Of a stretch of 47,810 bases of DNA, positions 7,804 through 17,034 are shown one piece after another. Source of the stretch: JAWXCF01 sp034440515 (GTDB lineage Bacteria; Bacteroidota; Bacteroidia; CAILMK01); assembly GCA_034440515.1 (NCBI GenBank), contig JAWXCF010000111.1:1-47810 (forward strand). The letters are read 5' to 3'. Under the pieces are notes generated by a model. It was not told the origin of the DNA and ran no database searches. It saw only the letters and a list, made by a program, of their open reading frames with translations. Numbering within the stretch: the first letter of the stretch is position 1; the number at the start of each line of letters is the position of its first letter. The translations under genes and the position numbers were made by a program.

Positions 7804-10191
7804 TTAAGCTCGATACTGATTAATAATATCTCTTTTGATATTTTTTACTAATATTTTATATAAATCGTTGGTTTGAAACGGTTTAGTAATGTAATCGTTC
7901 ATATAATTTTTTAATACTTCATCCTTAGTTTCAGTATTTGCACTAGCTGTAAGTGCAATTATAGGTGTGAATTTAGAGAATCCCTGTCCAGACCTTATTA
8001 GTTTACTAGCCAAGTATCCGTCCATTATTGGCATTTGTAAATCCATAAGAATTAAATCGTACTTCTTATTGGTAGCAAGTTCCACAGCTTCTTGACCATT
8101 TTGAGCAATATCGCAATTCACACCCCATTTACGCAAGAATGACGTAGCTACTTTTTGATTAATTTTATTATCTTCTACTAAGAGAATATTAGAATTATTC
8201 AAGATGGTATTGTTAGCATTTAATAACAATGGTATTTCTACAGATGCCACAGGATTAGTGATTGCTTTGCCCTTTTTGAATATTAAAGTGAAACTAAAGT
8301 CAGAGCCTTCTCCTAAATTACTTTCTAATATTATTTCGCTATGCATTAGTCGTACTAGTTTTTGACTAATACTAAGACCAAGTCCAGTACCACCATATAT
8401 TCTTGTAGTTTCCTCAGATGCTTGGGTAAAGTTTTCAAATATGACACATTGTTTGTCTTTAGCAATGCCAATACCTGTATCTATAACATTGAATTTTATT
8501 TGCATAGTATCCGCATTATTTTCCATTATATGATATATTATTTGAACGGATCCTTTGCTAGTAAACTTGACTGCATTACTTAATAAATTGGTAAAAATTT
8601 GTGTAAGCCTTGTCACGTCTCCTATTAAATAGTTCTTTACACTGTTATCATTTTCAAGTGAAATTCTGGTGTTATTCTCAGATGCTTTAAGCCTAAACAT
8701 ATTAATTATGTTTTGAAGCATTTCATCAAGATTAAAGTCTATTTCTTCAAACTTTATTTTACCTGCGTCAATCTTATTAAAGTCTAAAATATCATTAATT
8801 AGCGTGAATAGGTGATTGGCAGAATGATGCATAGTATGCAAGTATTCCTCTTGGTCTTGTCTAGGACTTTCCATAATTATGAGTTGTAGAAATCCAATTA
8901 TTGCATTCATTGGCGTCCTAATTTCGTGACTCATAGTACTGAGAAACTGTGATTTGGCTTTACTAACATCTTCAGCTTCTTTTCTGCTTATTTCTAATCC
9001 TATGATGTAATTTCTTATAGTAGTATAGTCTTGTATGACACCAATATAATGGAGGTAGTTGCGATTTTTTATCTTAATTAACTTACCAGTAAAGTGAAGA
9101 ATTATTTGCTTACCTGTATAGGTAATACCGGTATATTCATTATTTAATTCTTCGTCATTTTCAATTGCATATTTGAAGTCTGAAATCAACCTAAAGTATT
9201 CACATTTAGTAAAGAATTGTTTGAAATTAAGAATGTGTACATTAATGTCTTCTGGTATTTCAAATAATTTAAGGACTTCTTCATTCCAATCTATTTCACC
9301 TGTATTTACATTGTAATCATAAGTGCCCATTTGTGCTATTTTTTGGGCTTCTGTTAGCATTCTATCTTTTTCTACAAGGCGTCTGTTTAGTTTTTCATTT
9401 TCAATTATCTGTTCTTGAATTTTTTTCTGTCTGTTGTTTAACTCTATTTGAGTATTCTCAAGGTTAATGTTTGAATTTTTCAAGTCAAATATTCTTACCT
9501 CAAGTTCTTTTCTTATAGAATTTTCTAACCTTATATATTCTTGCATTTTTTCATTCATTGGTGCAAAAATTAGGACTACTTGGGCCAAGAGTAAAGCAAA
9601 AATGAGAAAGTGCATCAGCCATTCTAGCTTCTCTAGCTGAGAAGTGTGTTTAATATTTACATTAGATATAGCAAACTGTATTTGCTCTAAATAAGATAGG
9701 TAAATTTTGTGTTGAGAATTTATTTCCTCTATGTAAGGAAATGTTACATTTTCATCATATTTTAATGGATTACTACGGGCTAAATATAAGTAAGCGTTGT
9801 TTAACTTGTCATAGTGTGGTGATATGCCAAGTAATAGATTTTTTAATTTTGGTTCATCATAAATTGATTTTATATCAAGAGCCCCAGAACCGTACACAAT
9901 CGCATTGTGCTGTTGTCGCCATTCTGGCAATAGTTTTGCCAATTCAGCTATATATAAAGTTTTCAAACTTTTGCTTTCAGTATTTTGAAGCATTAGTGCA
10001 ACTTTCTCTTGATTCTGTTCTAATTCCCTAAGCTTGTCTACAGTAAGTATGACTTTACCGTTGTTCTTTTGCTTTACTACAAGACTATGAAATAAATAAA
10101 AATTAATTCCCAGTAGCAGCGTTAACGATACAAACGCAATAATGTAGCCCTTGCGGGATCGTGCTAGTAGTTTATGTGGGTTATTAAACAT
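7804..10191 (-). CDS. Membrane hybrid sensor histidine kinase with PAS and receiver domains
   Basis: The product is 795 residues. Transmembrane helices at about 17-36 and 191-210 enclose a roughly 150-residue helical extracytoplasmic sensor region. A coiled coil (about 215-285) leads to a PAS fold (about 285-390). The HisKA domain has the phospho-acceptor His422 in STMSHEIRTPMNAIIGF. The ATPase has an N box near NLLSNAVKF (536-544), DTGIGIAKD (571-579) and GGTGLGLSI (600-608). The C-terminal receiver (about 668-785) keeps the acidic pair VEDN, Asp717 in LILMDLQMP, and the conserved Lys in YITKPF. All catalytic residues look intact, so phosphorelay is expected, but there is no separate DNA-binding output domain or adjacent partner. 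The ligand is unknown. The gene appears to be transcribed alone. Confidence 0.92.
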   Translation of the reverse strand: MFNNPHKLLARSRKGYIIAFVSLTLLLGINFYLFHSLVVKQKNNGKVILTVDKLRELEQNQEKVALMLQNTESKSLKTLYIAELAKLLPEWRQQHNAIVYGSGALDIKSIYDEPKLKNLLLGISPHYDKLNNAYLYLARSNPLKYDENVTFPYIEEINSQHKIYLSYLEQIQFAISNVNIKHTSQLEKLEWLMHFLIFALLLAQVVLIFAPMNEKMQEYIRLENSIRKELEVRIFDLKNSNINLENTQIELNNRQKKIQEQIIENEKLNRRLVEKDRMLTEAQKIAQMGTYDYNVNTGEIDWNEEVLKLFEIPEDINVHILNFKQFFTKCEYFRLISDFKYAIENDEELNNEYTGITYTGKQIILHFTGKLIKIKNRNYLHYIGVIQDYTTIRNYIIGLEISRKEAEDVSKAKSQFLSTMSHEIRTPMNAIIGFLQLIIMESPRQDQEEYLHTMHHSANHLFTLINDILDFNKIDAGKIKFEEIDFNLDEMLQNIINMFRLKASENNTRISLENDNSVKNYLIGDVTRLTQIFTNLLSNAVKFTSKGSVQIIYHIMENNADTMQIKFNVIDTGIGIAKDKQCVIFENFTQASEETTRIYGGTGLGLSISQKLVRLMHSEIILESNLGEGSDFSFTLIFKKGKAITNPVASVEIPLLLNANNTILNNSNILLVEDNKINQKVATSFLRKWGVNCDIAQNGQEAVELATNKKYDLILMDLQMPIMDGYLASKLIRSGQGFSKFTPIIALTASANTETKDEVLKNYMNDYITKPFQTNDLYKILVKNIKRDIINQYRA

Positions 10192-10376
10192 TTTTTTAGG
10201 TTAACTATGATACTAACCAAGAACTGTAACTTTTAAAATTAAATTAAATTTAGTTCCAATTTAGCTTAGATGACTTGTGATATTTTCATTAAGTCTACTT
10301 CGCAAATGATTCAAATTTTCTATTTAATTAGCAAGCTCGGGTTTTCTGTTCTTGTCTTAGTACCACATTAACGCAT

Positions 10377-10406
10377 CAAAATTATGTATAGTATGTGGCA
10401 CCCCAA
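10377..10406 (-). promoter_or_regulatory. Promoter of the hybrid kinase gene
   Basis: On the minus strand, TTG (10406-10404), a 19-base spacer and TAATTTTG (10384-10377) match the Bacteroidota promoter consensus. Transcription would start near 10370, giving a leader of roughly 180 bases before ATG 10191. Confidence 0.6.
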
Positions 10407-10458
10407 CACTACTAGTATGTAGTATAGTGTAAGAAATGATACGAAAAAGTCAAAAAAA

Positions 10459-11220
10459 CTACATAGGGAAATTCAATTTGGAGTCGAAGTTCTTTTTACG
10501 TTTTAATTCAAAATTTTGACCTAAATACACCTTTCTTACTTGTTCGTCTGCGGCTAATTCCTCTGCAGTACCACTTTTTAATATTTTACCCTCAAACAGT
10601 AAATAGGCCCTATCTGTAATAGATAGAGTTTCTTGTACATTGTGGTCTGTTATTAATATGCCAATGTTTCTGTGTTTTAGTGCCGCAACTATAGATTGTA
10701 TGTCCTCTACAGCTATGGGGTCGACACCGGCGAAGGGTTCATCCAGCAATATAAATTTTGGGTCCACTGCTAGTGCTCTTGCTATTTCTGTACGGCGACG
10801 TTCGCCACCGCTAAGTAGGTCACCTCTGTTTTTTCTAACTTTTTCTAGTCTAAATTCTTCTATAAGCCCTTCAAGTCTATCTCGCTGTTGCGTCTTGCTC
10901 AGTTTGGTTAGTTCTAGTACGGCCTTTATGTTATCTTCAACGCTCAACTTTCTAAATACGCTAGCCTCTTGTGGCAAATAGCCTATTCCTTTTTGAGCCC
11001 TTTTGTACATAGGTTCTCTGGTTATGTTAGTGGACTCTAGAAATATTTTTCCTTGATTAGGTCTAATGAAACCAACTATCATATAGAATGTAGTGGTTTT
11101 ACCCGCACCGTTTGGTCCAAGCAGTCCAACTATTTCACCTTGAGATACCTGAACACTTACATCGTTTACTACTTTACGTTCTCTATACGATTTTATTAAG
11201 TTTTCAGCGCGCAGAATCAT
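10459..11220 (-). CDS. lptB: LPS export ABC transporter ATP-binding protein LptB
   Basis: This is the cytoplasmic ATPase of the LptB2FG complex, which extracts lipopolysaccharide from the inner membrane and drives it to the cell surface. The 253-residue protein has Walker A GPNGAGKT (35-42), a Q-loop within GIGYLPQEASVFRKL, the signature LSGGERRRTEIARAL, Walker B ILLDEPFAGVDP and the switch His in ITDHNV. The wording LPQEASVFRKL and DEPFAGVDPIAVEDIQ is characteristic of LptB rather than of amino-acid ABC ATPases. Its ATG overlaps the recJ stop by four bases (ATGA), so it is translated from the recJ transcript. No convincing terminator follows. Confidence 0.93.
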   Translation of the reverse strand: MILRAENLIKSYRERKVVNDVSVQVSQGEIVGLLGPNGAGKTTTFYMIVGFIRPNQGKIFLESTNITREPMYKRAQKGIGYLPQEASVFRKLSVEDNIKAVLELTKLSKTQQRDRLEGLIEEFRLEKVRKNRGDLLSGGERRRTEIARALAVDPKFILLDEPFAGVDPIAVEDIQSIVAALKHRNIGILITDHNVQETLSITDRAYLLFEGKILKSGTAEELAADEQVRKVYLGQNFELKRKKNFDSKLNFPM

Positions 11221-12974
11221 ATTGTTTGTATTTGATGTAATCTAAAGTCCTTTACACTTATTAGGGGCATAAACATACCTCTATGTTCATTTAACTCTAC
11301 CGTAAAACAAATGTCAAATATATTATCGTAAATGTGTTCGCTAATGTTGGACAATCCATATCCAATAATTCTGGTTAGGTTCCCTTGTTCATCTACTACA
11401 GTACAACGTGTGTGTTTTCCGCTGATGATTTGGGGTTTGTCATAGCAACTTAGTCGCTTGATCACAAAAGTTGGTTTGGGATTATCTGGACCAAATGGAC
11501 CAAATCTCACTATATTTTTTGCAAAACCTAATGTTATGTCAGTCAATGAAATCTCTAAATCATACTCTGACAGTGGCGTAAGTATGTCCGTATTGATAGA
11601 TTCACTTACTACTTTTTCGAATTGTAGTTCAAATTCTGATATGTTTTCAAGCTTCAAGGTTAAGCCAGCTGCTGCCTTATGCCCACCCCATTGTTCTAGT
11701 AGCCCCTCTACTTGTTGTAGCGCAGCATACATATCAAACCCAGGTATGGCTCTAGCACTACCTATTGCGTGACCATTGCTTCTAGTTAAAAGCACAGTTG
11801 GTCTGTGGTATTTTTCTATAAGTCTGCTAGCAACTATACCAATTACACCTTGATGCCAATCTTCTTGATACAAAACGATGCTTTTCTTAGCCACTAGGTC
11901 ATATTCCTTCATTATGGCAAGTGCGTGGCGGGTAGTAGTTTGATCAACATTTTGCCTATCAGTATTTTTTTGGTTAATTGTTTCTGCTATTTCTATTGCA
12001 TTTTCTAGGCTTTCCTCTACCAGCATTTGCACTGCGAGTTTACCACTGCTTACTCTGCCAGCAGCATTTATTCTAGGACCAATTCTAAATACCAAATCAG
12101 AAACATCTATTTTATGTTTAATCTTAGACAATTCTATCAACGCCTTAATTCCTGGTCTAGGGTTATTGTTAATTAATTGCAGACCGTGGTAAGACATAAT
12201 TCTATTCTCACCAGTCATAGGTACTAGGTCAGCAGCAACAGATATCGCAACTAAATCTAAATATTTAGCTGGGTCAAATCGAATGTTGTATTTCTCTGCA
12301 TAGGCTTCAGCTAGTTTATAACTTATGCCACACCCACTTAATTCTTTATAAGGATACTCGCAATCTGGGCGCTTAGGATTCAATACTGCAATAGCGTTAG
12401 GCAATTCGTCACCTACCGTATGATGATCACCAATTATAAAATCAATTCCCAGTCCATTTGCATAGTCTATTTGTTGGTTAGACTTTATGCCACAGTCTAA
12501 ACTGATAATAAGTTTAGCATTTAATTCTTTTGCAGCGTTTATTCCTTCTTTTGTTATTCCATACCCTTCTGTAAATCTATCGGGAATGTAGTAAACAACC
12601 TTATCGTGAATATTTATTAGAAAGCTGTACATCAAAGCCACAGCAGTGGTTCCATCTACATCATAGTCACCATATACTACTATTGTTTCATTTAATATTA
12701 TAGACTGGTGAATTCTGGTCAGTGCTAAATCAATATCTTTCAATAGAGATGGGGAATGCAACGCATCTAGGGTTGGCAAGAAAAAGTTATAAGCCTCTTG
12801 CAGGCCAGTAACCCCTCTACGTGCCAGCAGATCTAATAGAATTTCATTGGTTTGAAATTCACTCTTAAGTTTACCAAACACAGTTGGTGATGGATCAGGA
12901 CGTCTTTGCCAGCGCCTACCACTCAATGATATATTATCAGCTTTTATATTGAATTGGTTAGCGTTATTTTGCAT
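11217..12974 (-). CDS. recJ: Single-stranded-DNA-specific exonuclease RecJ
   Basis: RecJ degrades single-stranded DNA 5' to 3' in recombination and mismatch repair. The 585-residue product has the DHH phosphoesterase motifs: YGDYDVDGTTAVALM (from residue 101), a Cys/Asp motif in ISLDCGIKS, IIGDHHTVGDELP, and the DHHA1-domain GGHKAAAGL. A C-terminal OB-like region follows. ATG 12974 (MQNNANQFNI) is preferred; an in-frame start 30 bases upstream would add only MKFCRCINTT. The gene ends in the ATGA overlap with lptB. A -7 element lies about 110 bases upstream. Confidence 0.94.
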   Translation of the reverse strand: MQNNANQFNIKADNISLSGRRWQRRPDPSPTVFGKLKSEFQTNEILLDLLARRGVTGLQEAYNFFLPTLDALHSPSLLKDIDLALTRIHQSIILNETIVVYGDYDVDGTTAVALMYSFLINIHDKVVYYIPDRFTEGYGITKEGINAAKELNAKLIISLDCGIKSNQQIDYANGLGIDFIIGDHHTVGDELPNAIAVLNPKRPDCEYPYKELSGCGISYKLAEAYAEKYNIRFDPAKYLDLVAISVAADLVPMTGENRIMSYHGLQLINNNPRPGIKALIELSKIKHKIDVSDLVFRIGPRINAAGRVSSGKLAVQMLVEESLENAIEIAETINQKNTDRQNVDQTTTRHALAIMKEYDLVAKKSIVLYQEDWHQGVIGIVASRLIEKYHRPTVLLTRSNGHAIGSARAIPGFDMYAALQQVEGLLEQWGGHKAAAGLTLKLENISEFELQFEKVVSESINTDILTPLSEYDLEISLTDITLGFAKNIVRFGPFGPDNPKPTFVIKRLSCYDKPQIISGKHTRCTVVDEQGNLTRIIGYGLSNISEHIYDNIFDICFTVELNEHRGMFMPLISVKDFRLHQIQTI

Positions 12975-13084
12975 TGTAGTATTGATGCACCTGCAAAATT
13001 TCACCGATAAACTGTTGAAAAAGCAGATGTGACAAATAGTAACGAAGGCGAAATTTAGCTATTCGAAATTATTTGTATTACTTA

Positions 13085-13092
13085 CAAAATTA
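13085..13092 (-). promoter_or_regulatory. -7 promoter element for recJ-lptB
   Basis: The minus strand reads TAATTTTG, an exact TAnnTTTG match. No TTG at normal -33 spacing was found. It implies a leader of about 100 bases. Confidence 0.35.
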
Positions 13093-13144
13093 ATCATATT
13101 TAAAGGCTTTGGACTGTGTACAATCATATCAATTAAGATATAAA

Positions 13145-13152
13145 TACTTTTG
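13145..13152 (+). promoter_or_regulatory. -7 promoter element for fmt
   Basis: TACTTTTG is an exact TAnnTTTG match ending 20 bases before the fmt ATG. It is the same octamer at nearly the same distance as in front of cinA. Confidence 0.5.
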
Positions 13153-13172
13153 CCCAAACTATAGTATAAATT

Positions 13173-14096
13173 ATGAAATCATTTAGGGTTGTGTTTATGG
13201 GAACACCAGAATTCGCCGTGGCTACATTAGATGCCATAAATAGCAGCAATCACAAGCTGGTTGGGGTAGTTACTGTTGCTGATAAAGCAGCTGGCAGGGG
13301 ACTTATATTAAATGAAAGCCAAGTGAAGCGGCGTGCTTTGGAATTAAACCTTCCTGTACTACAGCCAACTAACTTAAAAAATGAAGCATTTTTATTAGAA
13401 TTATCAGCATTAAAAGCGGACGTATTTGTTGTAGTAGCTTTTAGGATGTTACCTGAAGTGGTATGGAATATGCCTCCGATAGGAAGTATTAATTTGCACG
13501 GTAGTTTATTACCCCAATATCGTGGAGCGGCCCCTATTAACTGGGCAATTATAAACGGTGAAAGTGTAACGGGTGTTACCACCTTTAAACTACAGCAACA
13601 AATAGATACAGGAAATTTATTGATGCAAAAAGAGATAAATATACCGCTAAACTATAGTGCTGGCGACCTGCACGATGAAATGATGGATATCGGCGCAAAG
13701 GTTATGGTTCAAACTCTTGATAGCATTGCCAATGGTACTCAAAAAGAATCTAAACAAGTCATTTCTTTAGAATTGAAACCAGCCCCTAAATTAAACAAAG
13801 AAAATACCAAGATAGATTTTACAAAACCAATTTCACAAATCTTAAATCTAGTACGTGGTCTAAGTCCATATCCAGTAGCCTACACACAGTTAAACGGGAA
13901 GCAGCTGAAAGTATATAAGGCTCAAGTAAAATATTCTGACACTATTGAAGAACCAGGTCAGGCAGTTATTATTGACAATAAGCTTGCTTTCACGGCATTA
14001 GATGGTTATGTATTCCCTATAATATTGCAATTAGAGGGGAAAAAGAAAATGGAAATTGCCGAATTTATGAATGGCTATAAAGCTATGATAAAGTAA
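13173..14096 (+). CDS. fmt: Methionyl-tRNA formyltransferase
   Basis: Fmt formylates Met-tRNA(fMet) using 10-formyltetrahydrofolate, providing the initiator tRNA for translation. The 307-residue length is normal. The N-terminal formyltransferase domain contains FMGTPEFAV, the folate-site stretch HGSLLPQYRGAAPINW (109-124), and catalytic residues matching the N-H-D triad (Asn107, His109, Asp145 in QQIDTG). The C-terminal domain (about 205-305, starting near LVRGLSPYPVAYTQLNG) binds tRNA. The 3' end overlaps the convergent aminotransferase gene by 14 bases. Confidence 0.95.
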   Translation: MKSFRVVFMGTPEFAVATLDAINSSNHKLVGVVTVADKAAGRGLILNESQVKRRALELNLPVLQPTNLKNEAFLLELSALKADVFVVVAFRMLPEVVWNMPPIGSINLHGSLLPQYRGAAPINWAIINGESVTGVTTFKLQQQIDTGNLLMQKEINIPLNYSAGDLHDEMMDIGAKVMVQTLDSIANGTQKESKQVISLELKPAPKLNKENTKIDFTKPISQILNLVRGLSPYPVAYTQLNGKQLKVYKAQVKYSDTIEEPGQAVIIDNKLAFTALDGYVFPIILQLEGKKKMEIAEFMNGYKAMIK

Positions 14097-14958
14097 CTGA
14101 TATTCTGTCTAGTTCATCGCTAAGCCACTGTGCGGCAGGGCTCTTGGTGTAGGTTTTAGATTTGTACTTTTCTACCCACCTTATACCTTTTATAGCATTA
14201 GTTAAAAATATAGATTCTGTAGAAAATAGGTCTTCTATATCAATTGATTCCTCTAAAATGCTGTAGGTATCAGAGTTTCTTAATTGATTTATTACCCATC
14301 CTCGCATCACACCAGCTATACAACCTTCTGTAAGAGGAGGCGTTATGATTTTTGTTCCTTTACATAGAAATACGTTGCTGTCTATACTTTCTATAATCCT
14401 GCTTTTAAAGTTAATAAGTAAGCAATCGTCTAATTTATGTTCACTACGCCTAATTGCTGCTAACACATAAATTAAGGCATTGCAGGTTTTTAGCGTACTA
14501 AACCTACCAGTAGGTTTCTCAAAGTCGGTATATAAATCTATTTCAAATCCATCTTCATTTAGGCTGAAGTGACTCTCTGTCATTTGCCTAGATTCAATGG
14601 TATATTCAGCCTTATTAAACTCTGGCAAATAGTAACCCCCAGCTGTTCTGAATATGCTTAACCTAATTCTTGCATTCTCTGTCGTATCATTCGCTATTAG
14701 AAGTTCATTTACCTCTTCCAGCAAGTTTTCCTTGCTGAAATGGTCTGGTAGTTCCATTTTTAGCAATTCACAACCCGCCATAAACCTGTCATAGTGTAGG
14801 TCATACATTGGCATTCTGCCATTTATCACTCTGATACTTTCAAACAATCCATCACCATATCTGAATGCCCGATTGTCTATGCTAAATATAGTTTTATTTG
14901 ATTGGTGAATGTTGCCGTTGTAACTGAATACGCTTGGCTTGTTTTGTGATTGTGACAT
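14083..14958 (-). CDS. Class IV aminotransferase (PabC/branched-chain type)
   Basis: This is a PLP enzyme of fold type IV, 291 residues from ATG 14958 (MSQSQNKPSV). The motif NRAFRYGDGLFESIRV (29-44), the likely PLP lysine Lys157 in STLKTCNALIYVLA, and the cofactor-binding IIESIDSNVFL are all seen. The family includes branched-chain aminotransferase, D-amino-acid aminotransferase and aminodeoxychorismate lyase, and sequence alone does not separate these. The short length and LNGD-type start are compatible with aminodeoxychorismate lyase. An in-frame start at 15048 would add 30 residues that overlap the divergent gene and is not preferred. Confidence 0.8.
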   Translation of the reverse strand: MSQSQNKPSVFSYNGNIHQSNKTIFSIDNRAFRYGDGLFESIRVINGRMPMYDLHYDRFMAGCELLKMELPDHFSKENLLEEVNELLIANDTTENARIRLSIFRTAGGYYLPEFNKAEYTIESRQMTESHFSLNEDGFEIDLYTDFEKPTGRFSTLKTCNALIYVLAAIRRSEHKLDDCLLINFKSRIIESIDSNVFLCKGTKIITPPLTEGCIAGVMRGWVINQLRNSDTYSILEESIDIEDLFSTESIFLTNAIKGIRWVEKYKSKTYTKSPAAQWLSDELDRISVTLS

Positions 14959-15012
14959 ACCTATTTTGGCTGAAAGAAAACTTGGTACAAATTTGATTAT
15001 ATATTCTGCAAT

Positions 15013-15477
15013 ATGACCACGACTGAGCAGGAAAAAATATTTTACCATTCTAAGGCTTATAAAACTACTGATAAGTCTAGGTCCATTTTGGTAGATTACC
15101 TACCAGGTCCGCTAGCAGTATGTTTATCTATATATGCTGCCGCAATTTTGTATATACTTAGCCGTCACGATCCTATATTATTTCCAGGCACAATAGGTAT
15201 TATACTTAGTATTAGTGTTGCCAGACTATTTGCAGAAAATAAAGCCAGAAATACTTGGGTAGAAATAGGCTTTATAGACAATTATTTTTATGTGCGCAGC
15301 GCTTGGGAAGTGCATCAGCATAGCAAGCTAAAGATGTATCCTGCTGCTTACGCTTCAGAATCTATGTCAGAGTCTGGCTTGATGTTAAACTATGTAGATC
15401 GCAATATTAAATTAACAGATGCAGATTGGGGCAGCAACCTATATGAAATTAAGCATCATTTGTACATCCGCTCTTGA
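15013..15477 (+). CDS. Small membrane protein of unknown function
   Basis: No family was recognised. The 154-residue product has two hydrophobic segments (about 30-48 and 54-70) and a soluble C-terminal part with a beta-rich pattern (WVEIGFIDNYFYVRSAWEV and later LMLNYVDRNIKLTD). This order of two helices then a small beta domain recalls bacterial PH-like membrane proteins, but the match is weak. It is divergent from the aminotransferase (55 bases between starts), and its last 22 bases overlap the convergent end of the Nudix gene. Confidence 0.6.
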   Translation: MTTTEQEKIFYHSKAYKTTDKSRSILVDYLPGPLAVCLSIYAAAILYILSRHDPILFPGTIGIILSISVARLFAENKARNTWVEIGFIDNYFYVRSAWEVHQHSKLKMYPAAYASESMSESGLMLNYVDRNIKLTDADWGSNLYEIKHHLYIRS

Positions 15478-16094
15478 TATATTGTTAATAGGTCAAATAT
15501 GTTACTATAGGTATTTTGCTTAGCAAATTCTATATCATTCTTATTGCACCACTTTACTTGAACTATGTCTTCCTCTTGTTGAGGTTTGGGTTCTTTACTT
15601 GATGCTGATTTCATATAGTACCATTGGGTTTCTTTTAGCACCCATTTGCCAGATTGTTTAAATATGTGATACGTACAACCAGCTGATTCTACTATTTCTA
15701 ACTCATCTACGCCAGTTTCTTCTATTACTTCTCTTACAGCGGCATCTTTTGTTTTTTCACCTATTTCGGTTTTCCCTTTAGGAAGATCCCATTTGCCCCG
15801 TCTTAAAATCATAAGCACCTCATTTTTTACATTCGTCACAATTCCACCAGCAGATTCAACTATATTTATTTGACGGGCAAGGTCTGCCAGTGCCATTTGC
15901 GGATGGTTGCTTTCATAAACAAATTGAAATATTTTGCCTTTTGGTCTAGGCATCATTACCCAATTAGTAATGTAGTTTTCAATGTCAGAAAACTCAGCAT
16001 CAGTTATGGTGTAGTCGGCCTTGATGTTAGAAACAGAATCTGATATTATCAGTCTGATGGCGTCACTTATATAAATTTTATAGCTTTGATGCAT
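15456..16094 (-). CDS. Nudix hydrolase
   Basis: This 212-residue protein has a full Nudix box at 107-129: Gly107, Glu113, then REVIEETGV (121-129). The preceding WDLPKGKTEIGE is typical. Nudix enzymes hydrolyse nucleoside diphosphates linked to another group; the substrate cannot be assigned. About 80 residues precede the Nudix domain, with a hydrophobic-helical start MHQSYKIYISDAIRLIISDS. The start codon ATG 16094-16092 overlaps the divergent pyrE ATG at 16093 within CATG, so neither gene has its own upstream region. An upstream start at 16169 would run deep into pyrE and is rejected. Confidence 0.88.
   Translation of the reverse strand: MHQSYKIYISDAIRLIISDSVSNIKADYTITDAEFSDIENYITNWVMMPRPKGKIFQFVYESNHPQMALADLARQINIVESAGGIVTNVKNEVLMILRRGKWDLPKGKTEIGEKTKDAAVREVIEETGVDELEIVESAGCTYHIFKQSGKWVLKETQWYYMKSASSKEPKPQQEEDIVQVKWCNKNDIEFAKQNTYSNIFDLLTIYQERMYK
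16081..16088 (+). promoter_or_regulatory. -7 promoter element for pyrE inside the Nudix gene
   Basis: TAGCTTTG is an exact TAnnTTTG match ending 10 bases before ATG 16099. It lies in the first codons of the opposite-strand Nudix gene. The predicted start of transcription coincides with the region of the two candidate ATGs, suggesting a nearly leaderless mRNA. Confidence 0.4.
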
Positions 16095-16098
16095 GATT

Positions 16099-16734
16099 AT
16101 GAATGTGGAAGTAGCACGGCAAGTTGCCGAATATTTGTTAGAAATTAAAGCAGTAATACTTAGACCCAATCAACCTTTTACGTGGTCTATGGGCTGGAAA
16201 TCTCCCATATATTGTGACAACAGAATAACCCTAGGGCAGGTGAAAGTACGCAATTATTTAATAGAATCTTGGGCAAAAATACTGAATTCTGAGTACCCAA
16301 TGGCAGATAGTATGGCTGGGGTAGCTTCAGCAGGCATTTCTCACGCAGCATTATTGGCAGATAGACTTCAATTACCTATGGCTTATGTAAGAAGTAAGCC
16401 AAAAGAACACGGCACTGGCAAAATGACAGAGGGACAACTTCCCAATCAAGCTAAATGTATCATAATAGAAGATTTAATAAGTACGGCTGGAAGCAGTATA
16501 AATGCTTTACAAGCATTGAGAGCAGAAAATACTAACCCCCTATGCATATCAGCTATATTTAATTATGGATTTCAACAGGCAACAATCGCCCTTGCTGATA
16601 ATAATATCGAGGCTTTATGGCTATGCGATTATTCCTCCTTGATAGAAGTGGCAAAAGAAAAAAACTTTGTTAGTGAAAATGATTTGACAGCACTTCAAGA
16701 ATGGAGATTGAGTCCAAGTACTTGGAAGCAATAA
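16099..16734 (+). CDS. pyrE: Orotate phosphoribosyltransferase
   Basis: PyrE converts orotate and PRPP to orotidine 5'-phosphate in pyrimidine synthesis. The 211-residue product shows SMGWKSPIYCDNR near the N-terminus, the loop residues in YVRSKPKEHGTGKMTEGQ, and the PRPP-binding motif CIIIEDLISTAGSS. ATG 16099 (MNVEVARQ) is preferred because a -7 promoter element ends at 16088; ATG 16093 would add Met-Ile. The Asp-Asp form of the PRPP motif has one Leu (EDLIST), as in many family members. The downstream sequence has only a weak long-loop inverted repeat. Confidence 0.93.
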   Translation: MNVEVARQVAEYLLEIKAVILRPNQPFTWSMGWKSPIYCDNRITLGQVKVRNYLIESWAKILNSEYPMADSMAGVASAGISHAALLADRLQLPMAYVRSKPKEHGTGKMTEGQLPNQAKCIIIEDLISTAGSSINALQALRAENTNPLCISAIFNYGFQQATIALADNNIEALWLCDYSSLIEVAKEKNFVSENDLTALQEWRLSPSTWKQ

Positions 16735-16904
16735 TAAGAGGGTAAAACGAATAGGGAATAAAATAAGGATTGCTATTTTTTAGCTAATTTGTTAATTAAT
16801 ATACTCAATATGAAATCTATATCTGACTCGTATGTCAAAACCGAACGGCGTTATCTATATTTCAATGTTACTATTGATTTCCTTATCTCGATTGATTAAT
16901 GTAG

Positions 16905-17018
16905 GTCTCAAGGCTAGCCTATCGTGATAAGACGAACCTAATCATTACCAATAATTTTGAGTTTGATAAAGCCTTACAAGTTGTGATAGACCACATTGCT
17001 ACTAAACTAAAAGGCTAA
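16905..17018 (+). pseudogene. Possible C-terminal gene remnant
   Basis: A 37-codon open stretch without a start codon ends in TAA. The last part reads NNFEFDKALQVVIDHIATKL, an amphipathic helix-like sequence typical of a real C-terminus. A separate ATG-started 29-codon frame (16810-16899) lies just upstream in another frame. It may be the tail of a decayed gene, and chance cannot be excluded. Confidence 0.25.
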
Positions 17019-17034
17019 GGATAACCACATAACT

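Noticed and set aside
10405..10430. Inverted repeat as a terminator for lptB
   Set aside because: Only about six outer pairs form before a bulge, and no T tract follows on the minus strand.
16727..16780. Terminator after pyrE from AGCAAT/ATTGCT followed by six T
   Set aside because: The stem is only 6 bp with a loop of about 36 bases and its 5' arm lies in the pyrE coding end, so the support is too weak.
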